Source: Aedoeadaptatus acetigenes
GTDB lineage: Bacteria; Bacillota; Clostridia; Tissierellales; Peptoniphilaceae
Assembly: GCF_025566985.1 (NCBI RefSeq)
Contig: NZ_JAOQJD010000006.1
Span: forward strand, 1-64,000
Length of the DNA stretch: 64,000 nt
Reading direction: 5' to 3'
Shown here: positions 42,736 to 51,048 of the stretch, piece by piece
How the letters are laid out: each line of letters begins with the position of its first letter
Position numbering within the stretch: the first letter of the stretch is position 1
The notes under the pieces: model-generated
Seen by the model: only the letters and a program-made list of their open reading frames with translations
What the model was told of the DNA's origin: nothing
Databases searched by the model: none
Translations under genes and position numbers: made by a program

Positions 42736-44459
42736 TGAGAAAATATTTACAAAAGAAATTTCAATTAACTGAAGCCGGAGCAAAAGGTCTGGAAAAATCC
42801 GTATGGTCTTCATTTGCATATTATGCTATTTATATGCTTCCAATGATTTTAATGATGTTTTTTGTGCAATCTATTTTAGAAAATAAAGGGCATGGACTTG
42901 AAACTTATGTTTTAGGAATTGGGATAATCATAATACTTGTTTATGTGGCAACAAATATGAATTATAAAACCACATATAACGAAACTTATAAAGAATCTGC
43001 CAATTTAAGAATCGAAATAGCGGATATACTAAAAAAATTGCCATTAGATTATTTTTCAAAACATGATATCTCTGATCTTTCACAGACAGTTATGGCAGAT
43101 GTTGCGGCAATTGAACATGCTTTAGCTCACGCAATAGGTCATACAATTGGCTATGTTTACTTTTTCATTGTGATAGGCGTGATGATGTTAATAGGAGATT
43201 TTAAACTTGGAATTTGTGTGTTACTTCCACTGATTATTTCAGCAGGTATTTTATATTTATCAAAAAAAAGCCAAATAAAGGTGAGAGGAAATCATTACGA
43301 AAAATTAAGAGAGATTTCAGAAGAATTTCAATCATCTATTGAAATGAGTCAAGAAATAAAAAGTTATGGATTAAAGGAAAATACGATAGAAAACATTTCT
43401 AAAAAGCTTGACGAATCCGAAAAAATTCAAATGAGAGCAGAAATTGTTCAAGCTTTCCCAGTAAGCTTGGCTGGATGGATCACAAAGTTATCTATAGGTA
43501 TTACAAGCGTTGTTGGACTCCATATGTTTATAAGTAATGAGGTGCCTTTGTTATATTTAGTTGGATATATTATTGCAGCAACTAAAATCTCTGAAGGTTT
43601 AGAAGGTATTTATATGTATCTTGGAGAAATTTTTTATCTTGATGCAAGAATTAATAGAATTAAAGAGTTAAGAAATACTAAAGCCCAAATTGGAAATAAT
43701 GTAGATTTTGATAATTATGATATTAGTTTTCAAAATGTGGATTTCTCATATTCAGGGAAAAATAAGAAAGTTATCAATAATGTTACTTTTACAGCAAAAC
43801 AGAACCAAATTACTGCACTTATTGGACCATCAGGTTGTGGAAAATCAACATTATTAAAATTGATGTCAAGACTTTACGATTATGATAGCGGTCGGATTTT
43901 AATTGGGGGTCATGATATTAAAACAGTAGATACTGAGTGCTTATTTAAAAAAATTTCAGTCGTATTTCAAGATGTTGTGCTGTTTAACACTTCTATTATG
44001 GAAAATATACGCATAGGAAATACGAATGCAACGGACGATGAAGTGAGAGAAGTAGCTCGAATTGCCGGTTGTCAAGAAATTATAGACAGGCTTCCTGAGG
44101 GCATACAAACAATTGTGGGAGAAAATGGGGCAAAATTATCAGGAGGTGAAAGACAGAGAATTTCAATTGCAAGAGCCATTTTGAAAGATGCACCAATTAT
44201 TCTTCTTGACGAAATTGCAGCTTCATTGGATGTAGAAAATGAAGCAAAAATTCAAGAAGGATTAAATAAACTTATAAAGAATAAAACGGTTGTCATTATT
44301 TCACATAGATTAAAATCTATTCAAAATGTAAACCAGATAATTTTGCTTGATGAGGGCAAAGTTGTGTCAAATGGTACACATGATGAAATTTATAATGAAT
44401 CACAGTTATATAGAAATATGATTGAAAAATCTGATTTGACTGAAATGTATTCGTATTAG
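42735..44459 (+). CDS. ABC transporter half (membrane + ATPase), second partner
   Basis: The 574-residue protein has the same layout as the preceding one: membrane domain (about 20-290), ATPase with Walker A GPSGCGKST, signature LSGGERQRISIARAI and Walker B IILLDEIAASLDVENE, then IISHRLKSIQNV. Both partners keep the catalytic glutamate after Walker B, so both sites could hydrolyse ATP. ATG 42735 is preferred over a TTG at 42720, since GGAGGG ends 7 bases before it. It forms the second half of a heterodimeric transporter. Confidence 0.85.
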   Translation: MRKYLQKKFQLTEAGAKGLEKSVWSSFAYYAIYMLPMILMMFFVQSILENKGHGLETYVLGIGIIIILVYVATNMNYKTTYNETYKESANLRIEIADILKKLPLDYFSKHDISDLSQTVMADVAAIEHALAHAIGHTIGYVYFFIVIGVMMLIGDFKLGICVLLPLIISAGILYLSKKSQIKVRGNHYEKLREISEEFQSSIEMSQEIKSYGLKENTIENISKKLDESEKIQMRAEIVQAFPVSLAGWITKLSIGITSVVGLHMFISNEVPLLYLVGYIIAATKISEGLEGIYMYLGEIFYLDARINRIKELRNTKAQIGNNVDFDNYDISFQNVDFSYSGKNKKVINNVTFTAKQNQITALIGPSGCGKSTLLKLMSRLYDYDSGRILIGGHDIKTVDTECLFKKISVVFQDVVLFNTSIMENIRIGNTNATDDEVREVARIAGCQEIIDRLPEGIQTIVGENGAKLSGGERQRISIARAILKDAPIILLDEIAASLDVENEAKIQEGLNKLIKNKTVVIISHRLKSIQNVNQIILLDEGKVVSNGTHDEIYNESQLYRNMIEKSDLTEMYSY

Positions 44460-44474
44460 GAGAAATAGTTAAAT

Positions 44475-44731
44475 ATGAAAGAACAATTAATAGCAAAAGA
44501 CCGATAGATTTATTCTTTCAGTTATCTATTCCAGCAGTAATAACAATGATAGTTATTGGTCTTTATCCACTTATTTATGGAGTACTTATGATGCTTATAT
44601 TTATCTATAATGAACGGAGGGAAAAGGAGATGAACAAGTGTATAAGTTACCTTGTAGAATTGAAATGGAATAAAAATACTCCTTTTTTCTATAATTCTTG
44701 TAGTTGTCTGTCTTTATATATTCTCGTCTAA
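44475..44731 (+). pseudogene. MATE transporter N-terminal remnant fused to other sequence
   Basis: AGGAGA precedes ATG 44475, whose frame ends after ten codons. After a frame change near 44505, PIDLFFQLSIPAVITMIVIGLYPLIYG is the first span of a MATE-family efflux protein. The rest of the gene (about 400 residues) is gone. The frame runs on into unrelated ICE sequence (ATG 44631, MNKCISYLVELKWNK) until TAA at 44729. MATE genes follow such AraC/ECF/ABC modules in some genomes, as I recall, so a deletion probably removed the end of the module. Confidence 0.65.
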
Positions 44732-44775
44732 ACAATTAAATATAGTAAAAGAAAGAACGGATTTCTTTCATTTCA

Positions 44776-44815
44776 GAGGACTTCTTATGCCAAGATGCAG
44801 GAGTCCTCCTTTTTT
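44776..44815 (+). terminator. terminator before the recombination genes
   Basis: GAGGACT (44776-44782) pairs with AGTCCTC (44802-44808), followed by a run of T. Confidence 0.75.
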
Positions 44816-44857
44816 GTCTGAATAACAAATAGACAAAAAAGAAATGGAGGAAACTTT

Positions 44858-45268
44858 ATGGCAAAAGAGTATTACCTTTATGTCAACGGACAAAGGGTTA
44901 AAGTCAGCGAGCAGATATATAAAGTCTACTGGCGAGAAAAAGAACACGAAAAGTATTTGGAGCAGGTGGATAAGAAAAACCACTTGCTCTTTTTTTCATC
45001 TCTAAATCACGATGGGAATTTTGAAAATAATCTAGAAGATAAAAATGTTGATGTTGAAAAAGTTGTAGCTACACAAATAATGATTGAAGCACTAAGAAAT
45101 GCTATGTCAAAGTTAAATGAGGAGGAACGGGAAATAATCGAAAGATTATATTTCAATGATGAAACACTTCGTGCAGTAGCAAAGACTCAAAATATATCAC
45201 ATCCTGCTTTAATAAAAAGGCGAGATAAGATTTTAGAAAAACTAAAGAAATTTATAGAAGAAATATAG
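44858..45268 (+). CDS. sigma-70-like helix-turn-helix regulator of the ICE
   Basis: The 136-residue protein resembles the sigma-factor-like regulators of Tn916/Tn1549 elements (Orf7 type). The N-terminus (YYLYVNGQRVKVSEQIYKVYWREKEHEKYLEQVDKK) is the typical start of this family. The C-terminal part (about 75-136) is a sigma region 4-like helix-turn-helix: EALRNAMSKLNEEEREIIERLYF and TLRAVAKTQNISHPALIKRRDKILEKLK. In relatives it activates excision and transfer genes. GGAGG lies upstream of ATG 44858. Confidence 0.85.
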   Translation: MAKEYYLYVNGQRVKVSEQIYKVYWREKEHEKYLEQVDKKNHLLFFSSLNHDGNFENNLEDKNVDVEKVVATQIMIEALRNAMSKLNEEEREIIERLYFNDETLRAVAKTQNISHPALIKRRDKILEKLKKFIEEI

Positions 45269-45703
45269 TTTCTGGTTACCAAAGAGGGCAAATTTTCCTT
45301 TATAAAGTGAGGGGAGTTTTGTCCTCTTTCTATGTTAAAAGAAATTTAAACAATACTTGAACCATAACAATTAAATAGACCAAGACAAGACATTAATCAT
45401 TTTTGGAGCGTGATAACCTATTCGCCAAGATCTTTCTGCTGAATAATTCGGCAAAACAAGTACTGCTAAGCTAAAAGCAAGGGAAGAAGAAAGGGAGCGA
45501 TAAGTAAGAGTTTGAATATAGGGATGGATACCCTATCCGCTTAGAAGAAAATGAGGATAATGATACTTCTAAGGTTGAAGCCGGCTCATCCTGAACAGAG
45601 GCGGAGGTGAGATTCCTATGTTGCTAATCCAAGGCACTTGTCAATGTCAAAAAACTTTAAAAATATTAAAATAAATATTTTAAATATATTATTTGGAGGA
45701 TTT
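45269..45703 (+). other. regulatory stretch with degenerate short frames before xis
   Basis: No complete gene is seen. A hairpin (AAAGAGGGCAAA 45281-45292 with TTTTGTCCTCTTT 45317-45329) may be a terminator for the sigma-like gene. Short broken frames follow: one reads LERDNLFAKIFLLNNSAKQ, then (another frame) TAKLKAREEERER, and a 28-codon frame (45508-45594) reads EFEYRDGYPIRLEENEDND before TGA. They look like the ends of small genes in a conserved region upstream of xis, but I cannot name them. Confidence 0.45.
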
Positions 45704-45913
45704 ATGATTAACGAAAATATAAAAGGTGTTCGTGTTTCTGAGAAAGCATTTCTAACATTAAAAGAAGCATCTGAATATTTTAATATTGGTCAAGATAAAG
45801 TTAGACAATTAACGGATGAAGATGATTGCGATTTTGTATTATTTAATGGTAGTAAGCGTCTTATTAAGAAAAAGTTAATGGAAGAATATTTAAATAGACA
45901 GTTCTCTATTTAA
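45704..45913 (+). CDS. xis: excisionase (Tn916 Xis family)
   Basis: The 69-residue protein has the small winged-helix Xis pattern: FLTLKEASEYFNIGQDKVRQLTDEDDCDFVLFNGSKRLIKKKLMEEYLNRQ. Xis helps the tyrosine integrase excise the element. ATG 45704 follows TTGGAGGA, while the longer frame from 45638 has no ribosome site. It lies 77 bases before int, the normal order for this family. It looks intact although its partner integrase is broken. Confidence 0.9.
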   Translation: MINENIKGVRVSEKAFLTLKEASEYFNIGQDKVRQLTDEDDCDFVLFNGSKRLIKKKLMEEYLNRQFSI

Positions 45914-45931
45914 TCTAAAACTATATATAAA

Positions 45932-45970
45932 ACACGCTTAATGCGGTATAATAATTATAGCGTGTCTTTT
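45932..45970 (+). promoter_or_regulatory. xis-int hairpin with internal promoter-like TATAAT
   Basis: ACACGCT (45932-45938) pairs with AGCGTGT (45959-45965), followed by CTTTT. The loop contains GGTATAAT, so this may be a terminator of xis or a promoter for int. Confidence 0.5.
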
Positions 45971-45990
45971 ATCAAAAAAGGAGAATTTTT

Positions 45991-47225
45991 ATGGTAAAAA
46001 GACGCAAAGATAGTAAAGGGGTTGTTTTAAAAGACGGTGAATATCAAAGGTCAAATGGCACTTATGAATTTAAGTGGCAAGACAAAATAGGTCGTAGAAA
46101 ATCTATCTATGCGAAAACTCTAAAAGAATTAAGAGAAAAAGAATTAGATATTTTACGCAATACTATAGATGGAATCAACAACGAAGGAAGTAGCTTGTCT
46201 GTAAATGATACTTTTAAGCTATGGACAAAGGTAAAAAGAGGTTTAAAGGATAATACCTTTAAAAATTACATCTATATGTATCAACAATTTGTAGAACCGA
46301 CTTTTGGTCGCATTAAACTATCTGATATTAAAAGATCTGATGTTAGAAGTTTTTATAACAGATTAAAGGAAGATCAGGGATTGATGGTTTCTACCATAGA
46401 TTGTGTTCATACTGTCTTACATCAGGTTTTAGAATTAGCAGTGGATGACGAATATATAAGGTTTAATCCGTCTGACAATGCTTTAAAGGAACTGAAAGTA
46501 GCTTATCGAAATGAATCTCCGAAGAAAAAAGCCATGACAATAGAAGAACAGGTACTATTTGAAGAATATTTATCTAATAGTGATGAATATAAAAAATGGT
46601 ATCCAATATTCATTGTTATGCTTTGGACAGGTATGAGAGTTGGAGAAGTTACAGGATTGCAATGGGACGATCTAGATTTTGATAATGGTCTTATAAGTGT
46701 AAATAGGACTTTGGTATATTATAGTAAAGGTAAAGGATTAAACAATAGATATGCTATTAATACACCGAAGACAGCATCAGGTAAGCGAAGTATTCCTATG
46801 GTTCAAAAAGTAAAAGATGCTTTTCTTATGGAAAGAGTGTTACAAAAGACTTTTGGAATCGAATGTTGTGATTCAATCGATGGATTTAAAGACTTTGTAT
46901 TTTTAAATAGATTCGGAAAGGTTTACAATAATGGAACACTTAATAAAGCTTTAAGAAGAATTGTTAGAGATTGCAATTTAAGTATAATGGATAAAAATAA
47001 ATCGAACTCTAATGATATTCTATTAGTTCCACATTAAGCAATCACATTTTCAGACACACCTTTACTACAAGGCTTAATGAACAAAATATAAATACAAAAG
47101 CAATGCAGTCTATTCTAGGTCATTCTGATATTAGTATAACAATGGATATATATGTAGATGCAACAGAAGATTTTAAGATAGAACAGATGGGGGAATTTGA
47201 AAAAGCGATAAAATTTATATTTTAG
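45991..47225 (+). pseudogene. int: Tn916-family tyrosine integrase, frameshifted
   Basis: GGAG precedes ATG 45991. The first 348 codons give the arm-binding domain (KRRKDSKGVVLKDGEYQRSNGTYEFKWQDKIGRRKSIYAKTL, a Tn916 Int-like start), the core-binding domain, and the first catalytic arginine in LWTGMRVGEVTGLQWDDLD. The frame stops at TAA 47035-47037 after DILLVPH. Adding one base there restores SNHIFRHTFTTRLNEQ (the His-x-x-Arg motif), MQSILGHSDISITMDIYVDAT (catalytic Tyr) and the end at TAG 47223. The lesion removes all C-terminal catalytic residues, so the product cannot recombine. Frameshift by sequencing error is the alternative. Confidence 0.9.
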
Positions 47226-47310
47226 AATTTACGACAGCTTACGACAAATTTACGACAATTTGGTAGAAATCTATGGGCACTTATAGAGGGTTAGCAAATC
47301 GTCGTAAATG
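47226..47310. repeat. integrase arm-type repeats at the ICE right end
   Basis: TTACGACA occurs at 47229, 47239 and 47250, spaced 10 and 11 bases (one helical turn), and a related inverted GTCGTAA lies at 47301-47307. Direct repeats close to the end of int are the expected arm-binding sites of Tn916-type integrases. The exact right end of the ICE lies a little further, before the rise in GC content at about 47,345-47,365. Confidence 0.6.
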
Positions 47311-47730
47311 GAGAAGTACCAAAAAATAGACTTTTATAGAGATTTAGACAATTATCTAAGGTAGAGGGGATTTTCCGACAGAGAGCAGAAGCACGGAGCC
47401 GAAAATCATGAGCATACCGACGAGGTCGGTGGCTTGAAATTTCAGATGGTAGAGCACCATGGCGACGATGGTGGAAAACACGGCCTCGGACAGGGAGAAG
47501 ATGCTGGATTTCTGCGCGCCGGTGTAGCGGGCCCCTTCCAGAAATGCCCAGAAGGGGATCATGGTGCCGCCGATAATGGTGTAGAGCACGCAAAGGATGG
47601 AGGTCGCATCCCAAGTGGGCGCGGTGAAATCCGGTCGAGTCAGAAGGATGAGGAGCAGGCCGCCCAAGAGCATGGAGGGCCCCATGATTTCCATGGAGCG
47701 ATAGGTTTTGGATAGGCCGGTGGGCGCCAG

Positions 47731-47738
47731 ATTAAAAT
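47731..47738. repeat. target site duplication, left
   Basis: ATTAAAAT directly flanks the left IS end; the same 8 bases follow the right end at 49118-49125. Eight bases is the usual ISL3 duplication length. Confidence 0.93.
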
Positions 47739-49117
47739 GGTTCTATGTCAACCATTGGGGAGTCTAGTGAAAACTAGGCTCCTTTTTGTTTTCCCAAATG
47801 CCATTCATCACCGATCTTTCGAACAGACAAAAAGCAGTTTTGTTCGGAAATGATGAAAGTTTTGCATCCCAAAGGCCACGCGCTTCACCGTCTTGATCTT
47901 GTTGTGCGTTCCTTCCACGTAGCCGTTACTCCACGGGTAATCAAAGCTGTTGGTAATCTCATCGAACCAGTTTTTGTAGGCGCGCAAGCAGTAGCGCCAC
48001 TCCTTTAGCCCGCCTTTCTTTGCCTCTTCCATCCACTTTGAAAGAGCCACACTCGCTGTTTCTTTGTCTTTCTGAGAAAGGACGTAGGTGTAAAAGCCTT
48101 CTTTTAGGACGTAGGCGGTTCGAATGGCATCACTCTTTTCAAGCATGGTGGCGACAAGGCTTTTCTCCGCTTCGGTCAGGTCTTTCGCCGGCTTTTTTAG
48201 GAGGCTGCGGCTTCGTTTAAACCATTTTCTTTCCGTCGCCGTCATCCGTTTCTGTTCCCGCTTCCGCACATTTTCCAAGGCCCAATGGACTTGGCGGATG
48301 AAATGGTAGCGGTCAATGACATGGGTACTTTGTGGAAAGAAAGCCTCTTTCACGCCTTTAAAGGTGCCGCACATATCGCTGACAAAGATCTCGACGCCGC
48401 GTCGTTCCGCTCGATCAATGGAAGAGAAATAAGCGGCTAAATCCTTGCCGTAGCGCGTCGGAAGAATGTCGATGATCCGATGGGCCTCCCCATCGGCCAA
48501 GGTGGTTTGGTACTTGCTTCCGCCGCTATCGCCCTTAAACTCGTCGATGCAAAAGACGCGAGGCAGCCGTTGACGGGGCACAAACAGACAAGCGACGATG
48601 CGGAAAATGCTCGTCGTTGAGATCCCCACCTCCTTAGCTAGCTCTGACACGGATCGGATATCCCGGAAGGCGTCCACCACATAAGCAATTAAACGCTTTG
48701 TCATCTGCTTGCCCTTGGCGGCAAAGGAAAGAGGTGCCTCAAAGCGCGCCCCGCAATCCTTGCAATCATAGCGTGTCTTCTTGACGCGAAGAAACACGTG
48801 CTTGCGCCGCATCGGTGCGTCCCGAAGGACTTGCTCCCGGTGATCGTGGACCCAGGCGTGGGTCGAGCCACAGTGAGGACAAACCCGATCATGAACGGGT
48901 TTGCAGTCAATGGTAATGAGCCGTCTTTCTTTTGAAACACCGGTGACCTCAACATCTTGGATTCCTAAAAGTAATGTGGTAATATTGTTTTGCACTTGTT
49001 TGACCCCCTTTATTATTTTGTGGTGATTTAATTTTAGGCGATAGGGAAAACAAGTGCTATCTTTTTGCACAAAAATATCCATTGAGGAGCTTACTCCCCA
49101 ATGGATATTATAGAGCC
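47739..49117 (-). mobile_element. complete ISL3-family insertion sequence
   Basis: A 1,379-base element with imperfect terminal inverted repeats of 25 bases (47739-47763 and 49093-49117; shared inner part CATTGGGGAGT and outer TCTAT). Both ends are flanked by the duplication ATTAAAAT. It carries one transposase gene on the minus strand. Ends and duplication are intact, so the insertion is recent on an evolutionary scale. Confidence 0.93.
47808..48995 (-). CDS. ISL3 family transposase
   Basis: The protein (395 residues from the GTG at 48995) has the ISL3 layout: an N-terminal zinc finger (VCPHCGSTHAWVHDH with a following YDCKDCGARF), a helix-turn-helix region (SVSELAKEVGISTTSIFRI) and a DDE core with Asp in VFCIDEFKG, Asp in EIFVSDMCGTFK and Glu in SNGYVEGTHNKIK. 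The GTG is preferred since AAAGGGGG lies 8 bases before it; the frame extends upstream to an ATG at 49082. No lesion is visible, so this IS is probably active. Confidence 0.9.
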   Translation of the reverse strand: MQNNITTLLLGIQDVEVTGVSKERRLITIDCKPVHDRVCPHCGSTHAWVHDHREQVLRDAPMRRKHVFLRVKKTRYDCKDCGARFEAPLSFAAKGKQMTKRLIAYVVDAFRDIRSVSELAKEVGISTTSIFRIVACLFVPRQRLPRVFCIDEFKGDSGGSKYQTTLADGEAHRIIDILPTRYGKDLAAYFSSIDRAERRGVEIFVSDMCGTFKGVKEAFFPQSTHVIDRYHFIRQVHWALENVRKREQKRMTATERKWFKRSRSLLKKPAKDLTEAEKSLVATMLEKSDAIRTAYVLKEGFYTYVLSQKDKETASVALSKWMEEAKKGGLKEWRYCLRAYKNWFDEITNSFDYPWSNGYVEGTHNKIKTVKRVAFGMQNFHHFRTKLLFVCSKDR

Positions 49118-49125
49118 ATTAAAAT
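49118..49125. repeat. target site duplication, right
   Basis: ATTAAAAT follows the right inverted repeat and matches the copy at 47731-47738. Confidence 0.93.
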
Positions 49126-49743
49126 TCGTAAAGCCCACGGCGGAGACCAGTCCCCAGAAAAGCGCTTTGCTGCTCACCTTGAGGCTCGTGGGATCGCCGC
49201 CGGTGACCATGAGAAAGAGCCCGAGGCTGCACAGTGCCAGGATGGGATAGACGATGGGCTTGGGCCAGGTCCTCTCTTTGATGGCCACGACGAAGATGAC
49301 GAAAAACATCCCCGTGTATTGAATTAAGGTCGTCGTCGGCGCATTGGAATAGGAGATGGCGGTGAAGTAGCCGTATTGCATGCATAAAATCCCGCCGATG
49401 GAGTAGAGAAGAAAGGCGGGGATATTTTCCCGCTTGCGCACCACGCGAAAGGCGTAACGGCCGCTGCGGTACAGGTCGTGGACAAAGAGTATGACGCCTA
49501 CGGTCGTCAGCCGAATGGCCACGAGGACGTCGGGGGTGAAGGCTTTGTATTGAAATATGTACGCGCCCACATTGCCGTTGAGTGCCCACATAAACGTGCA
49601 TAAGAAAATTAAAAGGATACCCTTGAGCATGACAACTCCTTTCTCCGTGCGTCGGTTCACAATCTTCGGACGAAGCCCGTCGAAAATCACCTAATACTAT
49701 GTCTATTATGGGGGCCGCCTTCGAGGAAAGTCAAGGTGAAAGG

Positions 49744-49780
49744 CCGATTTCCGGGAAGGAAAGGGAAAGTCGGTTTTTTT
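49744..49780 (+). terminator. terminator-like hairpin between divergent genes
   Basis: CCGATTTCC pairs with GGGAAAGTCGG (with a bulge), followed by seven T. It is oddly placed between two divergent genes, upstream of the binding-protein gene, so it may be an attenuator or a relic of a lost gene. Confidence 0.5.
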
Positions 49781-49902
49781 ATGGGAGAAAACGGAAACTT
49801 TACAAGGGCTAACGAGGATTTAATAAGGATTTGCTTTTCCTATAATTTACATGGTTTATGCTGTGAGGGATGAAAAATTTACAAATGCACAAGGAGGATG
49901 CA

Positions 49903-50994
49903 ATGATTCGACGAATGAAATGGTTGGTTGTGGCTTTGGGCATGCTGCTGCTCGTGGGCTGCGCAAATGAATCCACGGCCACGGACGCTTTGGATTTAAG
50001 CAAGATTACAGTGGAAGAGTTGGAAAAGAAGGCGAAGGAAGAGAGCCAAGTCCACTCTGTGGGCATGCCCGATGCCTGGGCCAACTGGAAAGAAACCTGG
50101 GAAGATATTGAAAAGACCTACAGCATCAGCCACACGGATACGGACATGTCCTCGGCGGAAGAGCTTGCGAAGTTTGCCGCGGAAAAAACCAATGCTTCGG
50201 CGGACATCGGGGATGTGGGCATCGCTTTCGGTCCCGTGGCCGAAGAACAAGGCCTGTCCTTAAAGTACAAGACCTCTTACTGGGACGACATTCCCGAGTG
50301 GGCGAAGGACGACGACGGCGACTGGCTCTTGGCCTACACGGGACAAATGTGTTTCATTACGGACAAACAAAATCTGCCTGAAGGGGTCGAAGCGCCGAAG
50401 ACCTTCGACGATATTTTAAACGGCAATTTTGTCTTGACCATCGGCGATATGGAAACGGCCAATCAAAGTCAATTCGCCCTCTTAAATGCCGCAGTCACCT
50501 ATGGCGGGGACGAAAAAAACCTCAAGCCCGGATTGGATTTTTTCAAGAAACTCGCCGAACAAGGCCGCCTGAAGACCACCGACGCGTCCTTGGCCAATTT
50601 GGAAACCGGGGAAGTGCAAGTGGGCATGTTGTGGGACTTTAACGCCTTGAACTACGCCGATGCCGTGGATCGGGATCGCTTCGTGATTACCGTGCCGCCG
50701 GTGACGGTTATGACCGGCTACACCACCATCATCAATCGCTACGCCGCCAATCCCTACGCTGCCGCTTTGGCTCGGGAATTTATCCTCTCCGACGAAGGAC
50801 AGGACAATCTGGCTAAGGGCTACGCGCGGCCCATTCGCGAAAATGCCAAGATTTCCGACGAAGCCAAGAAAAAACTCCTACCTCCCTCGGCCTACAAGGA
50901 CATTTACAAGGTCAAAGACAGCAAGGCCTGGGAAGAGAGCACCAAGCAACTGGCTCAGCTGTGGCAAGAAAACGTCATGGCTTATATGAAGTAG
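49903..50994 (+). CDS. ABC importer substrate-binding lipoprotein
   Basis: The 363-residue protein has a lipoprotein signal (WLVVALGMLLLVGCANES; Cys after LVG is the lipid anchor), so it sits on the outer face of the membrane. The rest is a class II periplasmic-binding-protein fold as in polyamine, iron, thiamine or phosphonate importers, with VQVGMLWDFNALNYAD and TVMTGYTTIINRYAANPYAAALAREFILSDEGQDNLAKGYARPI near the end. AAGGAGG lies 5 bases before ATG 49903. It heads an operon with two permeases, an ATPase and a metallophosphoesterase; the last may hint at a phosphate-containing substrate, which is inference. Confidence 0.85.
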   Translation: MIRRMKWLVVALGMLLLVGCANESTATDALDLSKITVEELEKKAKEESQVHSVGMPDAWANWKETWEDIEKTYSISHTDTDMSSAEELAKFAAEKTNASADIGDVGIAFGPVAEEQGLSLKYKTSYWDDIPEWAKDDDGDWLLAYTGQMCFITDKQNLPEGVEAPKTFDDILNGNFVLTIGDMETANQSQFALLNAAVTYGGDEKNLKPGLDFFKKLAEQGRLKTTDASLANLETGEVQVGMLWDFNALNYADAVDRDRFVITVPPVTVMTGYTTIINRYAANPYAAALAREFILSDEGQDNLAKGYARPIRENAKISDEAKKKLLPPSAYKDIYKVKDSKAWEESTKQLAQLWQENVMAYMK

Positions 50995-51009
50995 ATACAG
51001 CACAACTTC

Positions 51010-51029
51010 GGGCCTTCGGGCCCCTTTTT
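51010..51029 (+). terminator. intra-operon terminator after the binding protein
   Basis: GGGCC-TTCG-GGCCC followed by CTTTTTA, located between the binding-protein gene and the permease genes. Such partial terminators allow more binding protein than membrane subunits. Confidence 0.8.
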
Positions 51030-51048
51030 ATTTCGAAAGGAGATATTT

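Larger units (their letters stand above)
47356..49630 (-). pseudogene. DMT/EamA family transporter gene split by an IS element
   Basis: On the minus strand the first part (49630 to 49118, starting MLKGILLIFLCTFMWALNGNVGAYIF after an AAAGGAG site) and the second part (47738 to 47356, ending LLLSVGKSPLP) join in frame once the IS and one 8-base duplication are removed: GFTNFN continues directly into LAPTGLSKTYRSMEIMG. The whole protein would be about 294 residues with ten spans, normal for an EamA-type drug/metabolite exporter. The IS insertion makes it non-functional. Its 3' end lies beside the ICE, so the ICE inserted at or very close to the end of this gene. Confidence 0.88.

Noticed and set aside
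47229..47307. CRISPR-like repeats after the integrase
   Set aside because: Units are only 8 bases with 2-3-base gaps and no spacers; they fit integrase arm sites.
47434..47715. plus-strand ORF in the GC-rich EamA remnant
   Set aside because: It is the complement of the EamA frame, with Gly/Asp/His-rich shadow composition and no start signals.
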